Both the position numbers and the translations under genes were made by a program. From Streptomyces yatensis (GTDB lineage: Bacteria > Actinomycetota > Actinomycetes > Streptomycetales > Streptomycetaceae), in assembly GCF_018069625.1 (NCBI RefSeq), contig NZ_CP072941.1, positions 4,402,001 through 4,466,000 on the forward strand: a stretch of 64,000 bases of DNA, in the 5' to 3' direction. How positions within the stretch are numbered: position 1 is the stretch's first letter; each line of letters begins with the position of its first letter. Positions 16,159-25,619 of the stretch are shown here, piece by piece. The notes beneath the pieces were generated by a model. That model saw only the letters and a list, made by a program, of their open reading frames with translations, was not told the origin of the DNA and did no database searches.

Positions 16159-17643
16159 ATGAACGAGGACCGCAGAGAGCGACCACATGCCCCGGGCCCG
16201 GAGGGCGCGGACGGGGGTCCGGCCCTCACCCTGCGGGTGCATCAGAACAAGTACCTGCCCGCCTCGGCGGGCCGCACCGAGATGCACGCCATCGTCAGCG
16301 TGCGGGCCCGCGGCCTGGGCCCGGCGGCGGCCCGTACCGCCGCTTCGGAGGTCATCGTCATCGACTGCTCGATGTCGATGAGCTGGCCGCCGACGAAGAT
16401 CGCGGCAGCGCGGCGGGCCACCGCCACCGCGGTCGGCATACTCCGCGACGGCACCCGTTTCGCGATCGTCGAGGGCACCGAGCAGGCCCAGGTCGTCTAT
16501 CCGTTCACCGGCGGCATGGCGGTCGCGGGGCCCGACACCAAGGCCGCCGCCGCCCGGGTCGCGGCCCGGCTGCCCGCGGTCGGCGGCACCGCGATCGGCT
16601 CCTGGCTGGATCTCGCCCGCCGGCTCCATCTGCGGCAGCCCGCCGCGATCCAGCACACCCTGCTGCTCACCGACGGCCGCAATGAACACGACCCGCCCGG
16701 CTATCTCGACAAGGTGCTGGACGCTTGTGCCCCGCATTTCACCTGTGACGCGCGCGGGATCGGCGACGGCTGGGACGCCACCGAGCTGAAGCGGATCGCC
16801 CGCCGGCTGCACGGCAGGGCCGACGCGGTCCTGGAGGACGCCGCGCTGGCCGCCGAGTTCGAGGATCTGGTCTCCGCCTCGATGGCCAAGGCGCTGGCCG
16901 GGGTGCGGATCCGGATCCGCACCCGGGCGGGCAGCCGGGTCGGCTTCGTCAAGCAGGTGCACCCCACCCGGGTGGACGTCACCGACGAGGGCGTCCGCCC
17001 CGATGAGCGCACCTGGGAGTGGACCACCAAGGCGTGGGGCGACGAGACCCGCGAGTACCAGGTGTCCGTGCTCGCCGATCCGCGGGGCGATCCGACGGGT
17101 GAGGACGTCGAGCTGGCCACCGTGGAGCTGGCGGTGGAGGGCGACACCGCGCTGCCGCCGCCCGAGCCGGAGTCCCTGCTGGTCCAGTGGACGGACGATG
17201 TGCTGCTGTCGTCCCGGATCGACCCCCGGCTGGCGCACTACGACGCCGACTCCGAGCTGGGCCATGCCATCACCGCGGGCTGCGACGCCTACGAGGCGGG
17301 TGACCGGGACCGGGCCCGCCGCCAGTGGGCGCGCGCCGTCCAGCTCGCCCATCAGCTCGGCAGCGAGAAGATGCTGACCCGGCTGAGCGGGCTGGTCCAC
17401 ATCGTCGACGCCGCCACCGGCGAGGTGCGGATCCGCGAGCCCATCCGGCCGCTGGACCTCAACTCGGCGATCATCGTGTCGGAGGAGAGCGTCCACTTCG
17501 TGGGGGTGGACCGCCCGGGGGCCGCCGCGCCGCCCGCCGCGGATGTCATCTGCCCGGCCTGCGGGCGCCGGTCGCCCGCCACCGCCGAGTTCTGCCAGCA
17601 GTGCGACACTCCGCTGGGCGCCGAACCGGGCGGCGCGACATGA
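16159..17643 (+). CDS. VWA domain protein with C-terminal zinc ribbon
   Basis: A 494-residue protein. Residues 25-250 form a von Willebrand A domain with the metal-ion (MIDAS) motif DCSMSMS starting at D69 and the later GGTAIG threonine loop and LLTDGRNEHD strand. A beta-rich middle (about 250-340) and a helical segment (360-410) follow. The C-terminus ends in a treble CPAC...CQQC zinc ribbon. It is cytoplasmic by sequence. Its place between the PknG-like kinase and the membrane sensor suggests a scaffold or kinase substrate. ATG at 16159 follows AGGGGGA. The membrane-protein gene overlaps its stop codon by 4 bp. Confidence 0.85.
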   Translation: MNEDRRERPHAPGPEGADGGPALTLRVHQNKYLPASAGRTEMHAIVSVRARGLGPAAARTAASEVIVIDCSMSMSWPPTKIAAARRATATAVGILRDGTRFAIVEGTEQAQVVYPFTGGMAVAGPDTKAAAARVAARLPAVGGTAIGSWLDLARRLHLRQPAAIQHTLLLTDGRNEHDPPGYLDKVLDACAPHFTCDARGIGDGWDATELKRIARRLHGRADAVLEDAALAAEFEDLVSASMAKALAGVRIRIRTRAGSRVGFVKQVHPTRVDVTDEGVRPDERTWEWTTKAWGDETREYQVSVLADPRGDPTGEDVELATVELAVEGDTALPPPEPESLLVQWTDDVLLSSRIDPRLAHYDADSELGHAITAGCDAYEAGDRDRARRQWARAVQLAHQLGSEKMLTRLSGLVHIVDAATGEVRIREPIRPLDLNSAIIVSEESVHFVGVDRPGAAAPPAADVICPACGRRSPATAEFCQQCDTPLGAEPGGAT

Positions 17644-18572
17644 GCGGCACCCGCGCCTTCCTGGTCCGCCGGCTGACCGCCCTGCTGGTGGTCACGGCGG
17701 TGGCCGTGACCACGCTGTTGGCCGCCTACTACGGCGTCAGCCGCAACTCCGCGGCGGTGACCGACCGCTCCACCCCGGCGATCCTGCAGGTCGCCGCCTC
17801 CATCGACGCGCTGAACGCCTCCTATGACGAGGCGAAGCGCAGCATCTCGAGCCCCACCGCGGAGTTCGAGGGGCTCAGCGAGGAGTACCGCAACCAGCTC
17901 TCCACGGCCAAGCAGAGCCTGGCCCAGGTGTCCAAGAGCACCATCGGGGGCGAGTCGGCGCGCGGGTCGCTGCGCACCACCGCGGCGCTGGTGACGTCCT
18001 ATGGCGACACCGTCGAGCAGGCGTACGCGAACCGCGACAACCCCACGCTCCGCGATGCCTATCTGGGGTACGCCGACTCGATACTGCGGCATGGCCACAG
18101 CGGCATCCTCGACCGCCTGAAGGCGGTGCAGCAGCGGCAGTTCGACGTGCTGGACGACCAGACCTCCTTCGGCTGGCTGCTGACCTTCGCCTGGTGGCTG
18201 CTGGTGCCCGGGCTGTTCCTCACGCTGGCGGCGCTGCTGGTGCACACCCAGCGCTTCCTGCGGCGCCGCTTCCGCCGGCTGGTCAATCCCTGGCTGGCGG
18301 CGGCGACCGCGCTGCTCATCGCGCTGCTGCCGCTGGCCGCCTTCACCTATCAGACCCAGGACCGGCTGGAGTCGGCCGGGGCCAGCCTGACCCAGTCGGG
18401 CATCGGCCACAACGGTGGCCCCACCGCCAGAAAGGTGGCGAGGACGATGCGGAACGCGCACTGGCAGGCCGGTGCGGTCGGCTGGATACCCGTGGGCGGC
18501 GCCGTGCTGGCCGCGCTGATCCTGGTCGGTCTGCAGCCGCGTATCGACGAGTACCGGTTCCAGTCCCGATGA
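17640..18572 (+). CDS. GlnX-like membrane sensor protein
   Basis: A 310-residue membrane protein. A first TM helix (about 10-28) is followed by about 150 extracytoplasmic residues predicted helical (AILQVAASIDALNASYDEAKR...), like a four-helix-bundle sensor. Then come TM helices at about 179-200 and 220-238, a short loop and a last TM at about 283-300. This order resembles mycobacterial GlnX, which links the binding protein GlnH to PknG. The ATG overlaps the TGA of the VWA gene, and its own TGA overlaps the start of the binding-protein gene. GlnX homology is inferred from topology and neighbourhood, not from strong sequence identity. Confidence 0.72.
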   Translation: MSGTRAFLVRRLTALLVVTAVAVTTLLAAYYGVSRNSAAVTDRSTPAILQVAASIDALNASYDEAKRSISSPTAEFEGLSEEYRNQLSTAKQSLAQVSKSTIGGESARGSLRTTAALVTSYGDTVEQAYANRDNPTLRDAYLGYADSILRHGHSGILDRLKAVQQRQFDVLDDQTSFGWLLTFAWWLLVPGLFLTLAALLVHTQRFLRRRFRRLVNPWLAAATALLIALLPLAAFTYQTQDRLESAGASLTQSGIGHNGGPTARKVARTMRNAHWQAGAVGWIPVGGAVLAALILVGLQPRIDEYRFQSR

Positions 18573-19855
18573 GCGCGGCGAAGCGGTCCGGCCAGGCCAC
18601 GGCCACGGTCCTCGGGCTGTGGATGGTGCTGCTGTGTGTCGTGGGCGCCGGGGATACGAGCGGCTGGCAGTCGCGCGGCAGCGTCAGCGTGCTGGCCTCC
18701 TGGACCGGCGCCGAGGGCGAGGCGTTCCGGCACCTGCTGGACACGTTCACCCGGCGCACCGGCATCCATGTCGACTACCAGGGCACCACCGCGCTGCGCG
18801 AGGTGCTGTCCTCGGAGGTCGGCTCCGGAACGCCACCCGATATCGCCGTGCTGCCCAGCTCGGGCGAGCTGGCCGCCTACGCCCGCCAGCGCCAGCTCAC
18901 CCCGCTGAACGGAGTCATCCCGAGCCACGAGCGCACGGCGTACGGGCAGCTGTGGACGCCCCGGCTGAGCGCCGACGGGCCGGTCTACGGCATCGCGGTC
19001 AAGGCCGACCTCAAGAGCATCGTGTGGTACGACCACGCCCGCCACCGTGACACGCTGCCCGGCCTCGCCGCCGACGGCCGCCAGTGGTGCGTCGGCATGG
19101 GCGACGACGCCACCTCCGGCTGGCCCGGCACCGACTGGATCGAGGATCTGCTGCTCCAGCAGCAGGGCAGATCCGTCTACCAGGACTGGGCCACCGGAGG
19201 GCTGCCGTGGACGGACCCGCGGGTGAAGCGGGCCTGGGAGAGCTGGGGGTCGCTCTTCGGCAGGGACACCGCGCGCACCGCGCTGACCACCGACTTCCGC
19301 GAGGCCGGGAGCAAGCTGTTCCACGCGGACCCGCCGTGCGCGCTGGAGCACCAGGGGTCGTTCATCCGCAGCGGCTACCCCCGACCGGAGAGGGCGGACT
19401 TCACCTTCTCCCGCAGCCTGCTCCCCGATGCCGACCGTGACTCCACCGCCCGGGAGGTGTCGGGGGACTTCGCCGCGATGTTCCGTGACACCCCGCAGGC
19501 CCAGGAGCTGATGCGCTATCTGGTCTCGGCCGACGCCCAGCGGACCTGGGGCCGGCAGACCGCCACCAAGAGCACCCACCCGTTCTTCGCCAACCCTGAC
19601 GTTCCGCTCGACGCCCAGGGCGACGACACGGTGGACCGGAAGATCGCGGAAACCCTCCGGGACTCGGCCTCGCTGTGTCTGGACGCCTCCGACGCCATGC
19701 CCACCCGGATGCGGCTCGCCTTCCAGCGCGCCGCACTGACCTACCTCAGCGACACCACCAAGCCACCGGACGGGCTGCTGCGCAGCCTGGAGAAGGTGCG
19801 CCAGAGCCTGCGCCACACCCCTGACCAGCCCTGGCTGTCGACGGTCTGCGGCTGA
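18569..19855 (+). CDS. Extracellular solute-binding protein linked to the kinase operon
   Basis: A 428-residue family-1-type solute-binding protein. The N-terminus has a hydrophobic export segment (about 10-27) without a clear lipobox, so it may stay membrane-anchored. The fold is recognisable from LASWTGAEGEAFRHLLDTFTRRTG, PPDIAVLPSSGELAAYA and WYDHARHR. No ABC permease genes are nearby, so it probably serves as a sensor and not in uptake. By analogy with GlnH it would bind a ligand outside the cell and signal through the GlnX-like protein. Its size and family differ from GlnH (a polar amino-acid binder), so the ligand is unknown. Last gene of the operon; convergent end with the next gene, 6 bp away. 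Confidence 0.8.
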   Translation: MSAAKRSGQATATVLGLWMVLLCVVGAGDTSGWQSRGSVSVLASWTGAEGEAFRHLLDTFTRRTGIHVDYQGTTALREVLSSEVGSGTPPDIAVLPSSGELAAYARQRQLTPLNGVIPSHERTAYGQLWTPRLSADGPVYGIAVKADLKSIVWYDHARHRDTLPGLAADGRQWCVGMGDDATSGWPGTDWIEDLLLQQQGRSVYQDWATGGLPWTDPRVKRAWESWGSLFGRDTARTALTTDFREAGSKLFHADPPCALEHQGSFIRSGYPRPERADFTFSRSLLPDADRDSTAREVSGDFAAMFRDTPQAQELMRYLVSADAQRTWGRQTATKSTHPFFANPDVPLDAQGDDTVDRKIAETLRDSASLCLDASDAMPTRMRLAFQRAALTYLSDTTKPPDGLLRSLEKVRQSLRHTPDQPWLSTVCG

Positions 19856-19861
19856 GCGGGC

Positions 19862-21760
19862 TCACGGCACCATCTCGTCCGGGCAGGGCGTGCCCCGCGG
19901 CAGCTGGTACTTGCCCGTTATCCGGTAGACACCGGCCCGGGGGGCGTGCAGCACCGTCCACTCGTCCTCCGGCTGGCCCTCCTCACCGCCCTCGGTCTGC
20001 TTGGTGAGGCAGCCCTCGCGGTTGACCGGCAGCCGGTCGTCCTCCCCCTTCGGGGCGCGGACGCTGTGGCCGTCGTCGTCCACCAGGCCCAGCCACGGCG
20101 AGTACGGGATACGGATGAGCACCGGGCCCTTGGAGCGGACCGACAGCACCAGCTGATCGGCGCCCGCTCGCTGCACGGTGGCGGGCGGGTCGGCGATCTG
20201 CGTGGGGTCCTTGACCTCGTACAGCTTCCAGTTGGCGTCCGACCAGACCTGGCGCAGATACGGCAGCTCGGTGCCGAGCAGCTTGGCCTCCTGCTCCGCC
20301 GCGGTGTCCGGGTCGTCCGCGGGCAGCACCACATAGTGCACCGCCCAGCGCTTGAGCCATTCGTGGTAGCTGGCCGGGGTCAGGGTGTCCTCGCCGTAGA
20401 AGATCGGGTTCCGGTCGAGGTCGCGCTGGCGGTTCCAGCCGCGCGCCAGATTGACGTACGGGGCGAGCGCGGAGGACTCGCGGTGGCTGCGCACCGGAAC
20501 CACCTCGACCCGGCCCCGGTCGGCCTTCTCCCGCTTGAGCCGGTCGACCAGCGGCGCCAGCTCACGGGCCCAGGACGCGGAGGGGGTGGTGTGGATGACG
20601 TCGTCGGCGGTCTTGACCCCCTGCCACACCGTGACGGTCGCGAGCGCCAGCACCAGGACGGTCCAGCGGCGGCCCGCGGGCGTGGAGCGCAGCTCGGCGC
20701 GCGGCGGCTTGCGCAGGGCGGTCAGCACGGCGATCAGCACCACTCCGCCGAAGATCATGCCGAGGCGGGAGATATTGGTGCCGATCTGGGAGGGAATCAC
20801 CCAGGTGAGCACCACCCCGAAGCAGTAGAGCCCGGCCCCGACCCGCACCGTCGGCCAGGTGCGCGGTACGCACATCAGCACGGCGGCGCCGGTGATGAAC
20901 GGCAGGATCACCGACCCGATGGTCATCGGCTGCTCACCGGAGAACGGGAACAGCCACGCCGACAGGCCGACCACCAGCGCGGGCGTGATCCCCAGCGCGT
21001 ACGCGGCGGGCCGCCGCTTGGTCAGCCACAGCCCGGCGGCCACGACGCCCACGAACAGACCGGCCACCGGGCTGGACATGGTCGACAGCGCGGCCAGCAG
21101 CGCGGCCAGTATGAAGCGTCCCGTTTTGTGGTGCCAGCGCCGGGACCGCCACCTGCGCGGCCAGGCGAAGATCACGGCCACCGCCGCGAGCCCGAACATC
21201 GCGCCGAGCCCGAAGGTCACCCGGCCCGAGATGGCGTTGCAGGTCAGCGCGAACGCGCCGTAGAGGGCGGGCCACAACGGCCGCCGCACGACACGGCTGC
21301 GCACCAGCAGCAGCGCGAGCAGCCCGGCGGACAGCGTCCCCGCGATCACCATCGTCGAGCGGACGCCGAGGACCGCCATCAGATAGGGCGAGATGACGCT
21401 GTACGAGACCGGGTGCATCCCGCCGTACCAGGCCAGGTTGTACGCCGAGTCCGGATGCTGGAGGGCGAACTCCGCCCAGGCGTCCTGCGCGGCGAGGTCA
21501 CCGCCGCTGTTCGCCAGCAGCGCCACCCACAGCAGATGCAGCAGCGCGGCGGCGGCCAGCGAGGCGCACACAGGATGGCGCAGGGCCGTCCGGGCGCGCT
21601 GGAGCAGCCCGCCGGAGGCGGCCCGGCCGCCCTCACGCTCCGCCTCGCCCGGGCCCGTCGGCTCGGCCGGCCAGCGCTGCGTGGGTACGCGTATTCGTGC
21701 GGCGGTGCTCTCCTCCGAGCCCCCGCTTTCATCGGCCCGTGTCGGATCCACGGTGGTCAC
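19862..21760 (-). CDS. Large integral membrane protein, glycosyltransferase/PTPS-related type
   Basis: A 632-residue protein. About 60 soluble N-terminal residues precede roughly ten to twelve TM helices (residues 65-385) and a C-terminal soluble domain of about 240 residues. The TM part (ALQHPDSAYNLAWYGGMHPVSYSV) recalls the 6-pyruvoyl-tetrahydropterin-synthase-related or GT-C type membrane proteins of actinobacteria, in which a long extracytoplasmic loop and tail act on cell-envelope substrates. The GTG at 21760 has GGGGAGAG 7 nt upstream. It is downstream of the carboxypeptidase gene on the same strand with a hairpin between. Activity unknown; a cell-envelope role is inferred. Confidence 0.65.
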   Translation of the reverse strand: MTTVDPTRADESGGSEESTAARIRVPTQRWPAEPTGPGEAEREGGRAASGGLLQRARTALRHPVCASLAAAALLHLLWVALLANSGGDLAAQDAWAEFALQHPDSAYNLAWYGGMHPVSYSVISPYLMAVLGVRSTMVIAGTLSAGLLALLLVRSRVVRRPLWPALYGAFALTCNAISGRVTFGLGAMFGLAAVAVIFAWPRRWRSRRWHHKTGRFILAALLAALSTMSSPVAGLFVGVVAAGLWLTKRRPAAYALGITPALVVGLSAWLFPFSGEQPMTIGSVILPFITGAAVLMCVPRTWPTVRVGAGLYCFGVVLTWVIPSQIGTNISRLGMIFGGVVLIAVLTALRKPPRAELRSTPAGRRWTVLVLALATVTVWQGVKTADDVIHTTPSASWARELAPLVDRLKREKADRGRVEVVPVRSHRESSALAPYVNLARGWNRQRDLDRNPIFYGEDTLTPASYHEWLKRWAVHYVVLPADDPDTAAEQEAKLLGTELPYLRQVWSDANWKLYEVKDPTQIADPPATVQRAGADQLVLSVRSKGPVLIRIPYSPWLGLVDDDGHSVRAPKGEDDRLPVNREGCLTKQTEGGEEGQPEDEWTVLHAPRAGVYRITGKYQLPRGTPCPDEMVP

Positions 21761-21897
21761 TGCGGCTCTCCCCGTCTTCCCCCGAGGTCTGCCCCATCGT
21801 CCTCAACCCCGCACCGGGTCACTCCGGTTCGCATGCGGCGGGTCCAGGCCGGGGACCCACCGACGCTAGCACGCGCCGGCGGCCCCGAACCGCGTCG

Positions 21898-21925
21898 GGC
21901 CCCGGCGGCGTTTCGCGCCGGGGCC
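21898..21925 (-). terminator. Hairpin after the carboxypeptidase gene
   Basis: GGCCCCGGCG (21898-21907) pairs perfectly with CGCCGGGGCC (21916-21925), a 10-bp stem with 8-nt loop. It begins 37 bp after the carboxypeptidase stop and before the next minus-strand gene. Confidence 0.6.
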
Positions 21926-21962
21926 GCTCCGCTTGTCCCCTTGAACCCACTTCCCCGGTGGG

Positions 21963-24614
21963 TCAGCCGATACGGGTCAGTTTCGCGCCGAACGACGGCT
22001 CGGACAGGTCATCCTGCAGGGCCACCGGCGCCGTGAGCTGTCCGGGGCCCGTGCCCACGGTCACCTCGCCGACGACCGTGCCCGCCTTGGCCGAGTGCGG
22101 CACCTTCTTACCGCCGTCGCTAATCTTGATGTCGACCCCCAGACCGGACCAGCCGACCGCCTTCAGATCCTTGGTGGCGACGACCGGCGTGGTGCCGCCG
22201 AGCCCGTCGTCGATCTGGCCGACCACATCCCCCTTCTTGATGACGGTGGCCGAGGTGAGGGCGTCCTGCAGGGTGCTGATCAGCTTGTAGCTGTTGGTCT
22301 GGGCGAGCTGGAGGCTGGCGTCCAGCGTGGTGGTCGCGCGCTGTTCGAGGACGACACCGAGGATCCGCTGCTTCTTGCCGTCGATCGTCCGCACGGCGCC
22401 CCACATCAGCGCACCGCCGGCCGGGGTGGACGAACCGGTCTTGATACCGATCACGCCCGGCTTCACCAGCAGATTGTTGTTGTTGTAGATCCGGTCGCCG
22501 AGCCCCGGGATCTCGGTGTTGGGCGTCGCCACGACCGCCCGGAACGCCTCGGACTGCATCGCCGCCTTCGCCAGCTTCAGCTGGTCGGCCGCGGTGGACT
22601 TGGTGGACTCCTTCAGACCGCTGGGGTCGGTGTAAGTGGTCTGCTTCATCCCCAGGCTCTCGGCCGCGTCGTTCATCTTCTTCACGAACGCGTCGAGCGA
22701 CCCGGCGTCCCAGCGGGCGAGCAGCCGGGCGATGTTGTTGCTGGAGTTGATCAGCAGCAGCTGGAGCAGCTGATGCTGGGTGAAGGTCTGCCCCTCCTTG
22801 ACCTCCGCCCGCGACTCGTCGGCGGACTTGGCCTCCTCGGCCGCCTGCGCGTCGATCTTGATCTTCGGGCCCTGTGCGTCGCCCTTCAGCGGATGGTCCC
22901 TGAGCACCACATAGGCCGTCATGACCTTGGTGACGCTGGCGATCGGCACGGGCTTCTGAGCCCCGGAGGTGCCCAGGCTGCCCACGCCCTCGACCTCCGC
23001 GGCCGACTGCCCCTGGCTGGGCCACGGCAGGGAGAGCTCGCCGCCGTCGAAGCGGTAGGAGGAGTCGGCGGTGAGGTTCAGCGACGGCTCCGGCAGCGGC
23101 CGCAGCGCCTGGATGACACCCAGGATGATCACGAGCAGCGCGGCCAGCGGCGTCCAGATCTTGACCCGGCGGACCGCCGTCCGCATCGGCGTCTCGGGCT
23201 TGGGCGGCGTATTGGTCAGCTGCGCCAGCAGGTCGAGCGGTGCGGGCTGCTTGCCGTCCGAGGTCATCGGCGGCAGCGGCTGCTGCTTGGTCCGCTCGGC
23301 CTCGGGCACGCCGGCCGGCGGGGCGGCGGGGGCCGACGGCGCGGCGGGCGGGGCGGAGGGCTTCGCCGGGGCCGGGTCGTCGGGGGACCGCAGCGGTACG
23401 AACTTGCTGGTCCGCTCGTTGTCCGACTCACCGACGGGCTTCTTGCCGGGCGCCTTCTCGGAGGTCTTGGCCTCGGACGGCTTCTCGGACGGCTTCTTGT
23501 CAGCCGGGGGGCTGACCGCCTTGAAGGCGGTGGTCGGCTGGTCGACGCCCTTCCTGCCGTCCTTACCGTCCTTACCGTCCTTGCCGGGCTTCTCCGGGAG
23601 CACGCCGAAGGCGGCCGTCGGGCGGTCGACCGGCTTGCCGGAGGCGTCGTCGTCCGCGTCGGACGCGGCGGCCTTCCCGGACGCGCCCTTGGGCTCGCCC
23701 TCCTCGGCCCCCTCCTTCCTGTCCCCCTCTTTCTCGTCCTTGTCCTCAGCCTTGGCGTCGCCGTCCGCTTTGGGCTTCACCGTGCGGAAGACGGCCGTGC
23801 GCTGATCGACCGACGGCTTCGACGGCTCGTCGCCGTCCTCGTCACCCTCGGTGGCGGCTTCGGCCTCGGACGCCTCTTCAGCCGTCGCGTCGGCGCCCGC
23901 CTTGGGCTTGACCGTACGGAAGACGGCGGTCCGCTGATCCACGGGCGACTCCGACGACTCGCCGCCGTCCTCGTCCGCCTCAGCTTCGGCCTCTGGCGCA
24001 CCCTCAGCCTTCGCGTCACCGTCCGCCTGCGGCGTCACCGTACGGAAGACAGCCGTCCGCTGATCCACCGACGGCTCCGAAGACTCCGCCGCCGGGCCGC
24101 CGTCCTCATCCGCCTCGGCATCGGCTCCGGTCTCGGAGGCGCCTTCAGCCTCTGCATCGGCATCGGCATCGGCGCCACCGGCGCCCTCCGCGTCCGCTTC
24201 CGGCTCCACGTCCGCCTCGGACGCATCCCCCTGGGGTGCTGCGTCGGGCGCACCGGAATCCGCCTCCGGCTCGTCCTTCGCCTCCGACGTCCCGGAACCT
24301 TCGCCCCGTTCACCATCGCGAACACCAGAAACCTTTGCGTCGTCCCCGTCGGCAGCCGGTGCCTTCGGTTCCGCTTCAGCCTCCGCTTCGGTCCTCGCCC
24401 CGGAGGCCGCCTCGGAGGTCACATCGGGCTCATCGGAAGCCGCCCGCGGCTCACCGGAACCCGACCGGAGGTCGTCGGACACGACGGCGACCGCCGTCGA
24501 GCCCTGGGCCGCCTCCGCTTCGCGCGAGATCGCGAGCCGCGGATCGCTTTCTCCCCTAGCCGTCTCCCCCGACGACTTCTGCTGATCCGACCTGCCGGGG
24601 GACTCGCCCGCCAC
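21963..24614 (-). CDS. D-alanyl-D-alanine carboxypeptidase with long acidic cytoplasmic tail
   Basis: An 883-residue membrane-anchored peptidase S11. The C-terminal 350 residues carry the penicillin-binding motifs SVTK (S560, K563), SSN (624-626) and KTG (725-727), so it is likely active on peptidoglycan stem peptides. One TM helix (about residues 485-507) anchors it. The 480-residue N-terminal part is Glu/Asp/Ala-rich and probably cytoplasmic, with repeats of DQRTAVFRTV at 184, 226 and 270 and variants (DRPTAAF, DQPTTAF, ERTSKF) later. I chose the GTG at 24614, with GAGGAGG 5 nt upstream, over the upstream ATG. The tail may be a phosphorylation platform. Ordinary DacA/DacC proteins are about 400-450 residues. 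Confidence 0.88.
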   Translation of the reverse strand: MAGESPGRSDQQKSSGETARGESDPRLAISREAEAAQGSTAVAVVSDDLRSGSGEPRAASDEPDVTSEAASGARTEAEAEAEPKAPAADGDDAKVSGVRDGERGEGSGTSEAKDEPEADSGAPDAAPQGDASEADVEPEADAEGAGGADADADAEAEGASETGADAEADEDGGPAAESSEPSVDQRTAVFRTVTPQADGDAKAEGAPEAEAEADEDGGESSESPVDQRTAVFRTVKPKAGADATAEEASEAEAATEGDEDGDEPSKPSVDQRTAVFRTVKPKADGDAKAEDKDEKEGDRKEGAEEGEPKGASGKAAASDADDDASGKPVDRPTAAFGVLPEKPGKDGKDGKDGRKGVDQPTTAFKAVSPPADKKPSEKPSEAKTSEKAPGKKPVGESDNERTSKFVPLRSPDDPAPAKPSAPPAAPSAPAAPPAGVPEAERTKQQPLPPMTSDGKQPAPLDLLAQLTNTPPKPETPMRTAVRRVKIWTPLAALLVIILGVIQALRPLPEPSLNLTADSSYRFDGGELSLPWPSQGQSAAEVEGVGSLGTSGAQKPVPIASVTKVMTAYVVLRDHPLKGDAQGPKIKIDAQAAEEAKSADESRAEVKEGQTFTQHQLLQLLLINSSNNIARLLARWDAGSLDAFVKKMNDAAESLGMKQTTYTDPSGLKESTKSTAADQLKLAKAAMQSEAFRAVVATPNTEIPGLGDRIYNNNNLLVKPGVIGIKTGSSTPAGGALMWGAVRTIDGKKQRILGVVLEQRATTTLDASLQLAQTNSYKLISTLQDALTSATVIKKGDVVGQIDDGLGGTTPVVATKDLKAVGWSGLGVDIKISDGGKKVPHSAKAGTVVGEVTVGTGPGQLTAPVALQDDLSEPSFGAKLTRIG

Positions 24615-24869
24615 CGATGCCTCCTCGATATGTGTCGCGGGACGCCCTACGCCCCGTGGCGTCACGTCCCGCAGCCCAAGCTCTACCAGTGTCCTGTGTG
24701 TCCGGCACGCGATGGCGCAACGCCACAGCCGGAGAGCGTCCTCAGGTGCCCGCCCACCCGCTAGACGAGAAAGACATACCTACTGGTTCCCACCCAAACC
24801 CCCCAGGCACTCTCGACAGACCAATGTGAGAGGGGTCACCCTGTCATTCATCCACGCGGGGAGGCATGG

Positions 24870-25619
24870 ATGGGCAGGAGCCGCAGAACAATTCCGGAGG
24901 AGCTTCTGCTGCTCGCTTTGGACCCGACCACGGGTACCACGGCGCAGCCGCAGTCGCTCGACCTGGGTCTTGCCGGGGCACAGCTAGTGGAGCTGGCCCT
25001 GGCCGGACGGATAGCCCCTGACGGGGATCGTATCGCCGTGGTGCTGCCACGGCCGACCGGAGATCCGACTCTGGACTCCGCATTGGAGTTGCTGCGCCGA
25101 CGCGGCAGCCCGGTGCGCGCGGTCCACTGGATCGGCGGGCCCCGGCTGGGGCTGCGCCAGACGTACCTCACGCACCTGGAGCGTTGCGGCATGGTGCATG
25201 CCGTGGCGGGCCAGATGTGTGGCGTACTGCCGACGACGCGCTACCAGGCGACGGACACGGCGATCAGCCGGGAGATCAGGGCCCGGCTGGACAGCGCGAT
25301 CCGCACCGGCGTACCGCCGGACCCGCGGACCGCCGCGCTCGCCGCCCTGGCCCACGCGGTCGGGCTCGGCAAGCATCTGTATCCCGGGAACGAGGGGCGC
25401 TCCTCGCGCTCCAGGCTCCGGGATCTGATCCGGCACGACCCGATGGGCGGTCTCGTGGCGCACGCCGTGATGGACGTGCAGAACGGTGTCGCGGCGCAGC
25501 CACGGCGCGCACCGGCCCCGGGCCGACAGGCGGGAGCAGGCGCCGCGGCGGAGCCCGCGGCCGGCGTTCCGGCCCAGCCGTCCCGCCGCGGGAGCATGGC
25601 CCGCGTCGGAGCGCGCTGA
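24870..25619 (+). CDS. GPP34 (GOLPH3/VPS74-like) family protein
   Basis: A 249-residue protein starting TIPEELLLLALDPTTGT, the typical opening of actinobacterial GPP34 proteins. These share the fold of eukaryotic GOLPH3, which binds phosphatidylinositol-4-phosphate. Visible parts are AGAQLVELALAGRI, the central LDSALELLRRRG and the C-terminal RTAALAALAHAVGL. The last 45 residues are Ala/Pro/Arg-rich and probably disordered. The ATG at 24870 has GGGGAGG 5 nt upstream. The bacterial function is unknown; membrane association is inferred. A very strong hairpin lies 200 bp downstream. Confidence 0.85.
   Translation: MGRSRRTIPEELLLLALDPTTGTTAQPQSLDLGLAGAQLVELALAGRIAPDGDRIAVVLPRPTGDPTLDSALELLRRRGSPVRAVHWIGGPRLGLRQTYLTHLERCGMVHAVAGQMCGVLPTTRYQATDTAISREIRARLDSAIRTGVPPDPRTAALAALAHAVGLGKHLYPGNEGRSSRSRLRDLIRHDPMGGLVAHAVMDVQNGVAAQPRRAPAPGRQAGAGAAAEPAAGVPAQPSRRGSMARVGAR

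Noticed and set aside
19946..22036. 696-codon plus-strand ORF
   Set aside because: Antisense of the membrane protein and terminator; composition is Arg/His/Gln-rich, typical of shadow frames.
22095..24764. 889-codon plus-strand ORF opposite the carboxypeptidase
   Set aside because: Leu/Arg/Gly-rich shadow of the acidic tail and peptidase; no ribosome site.
24617..24829. 70-codon plus-strand ORF upstream of GPP34
   Set aside because: It overlaps the carboxypeptidase start region and has no ribosome site or recognisable features.
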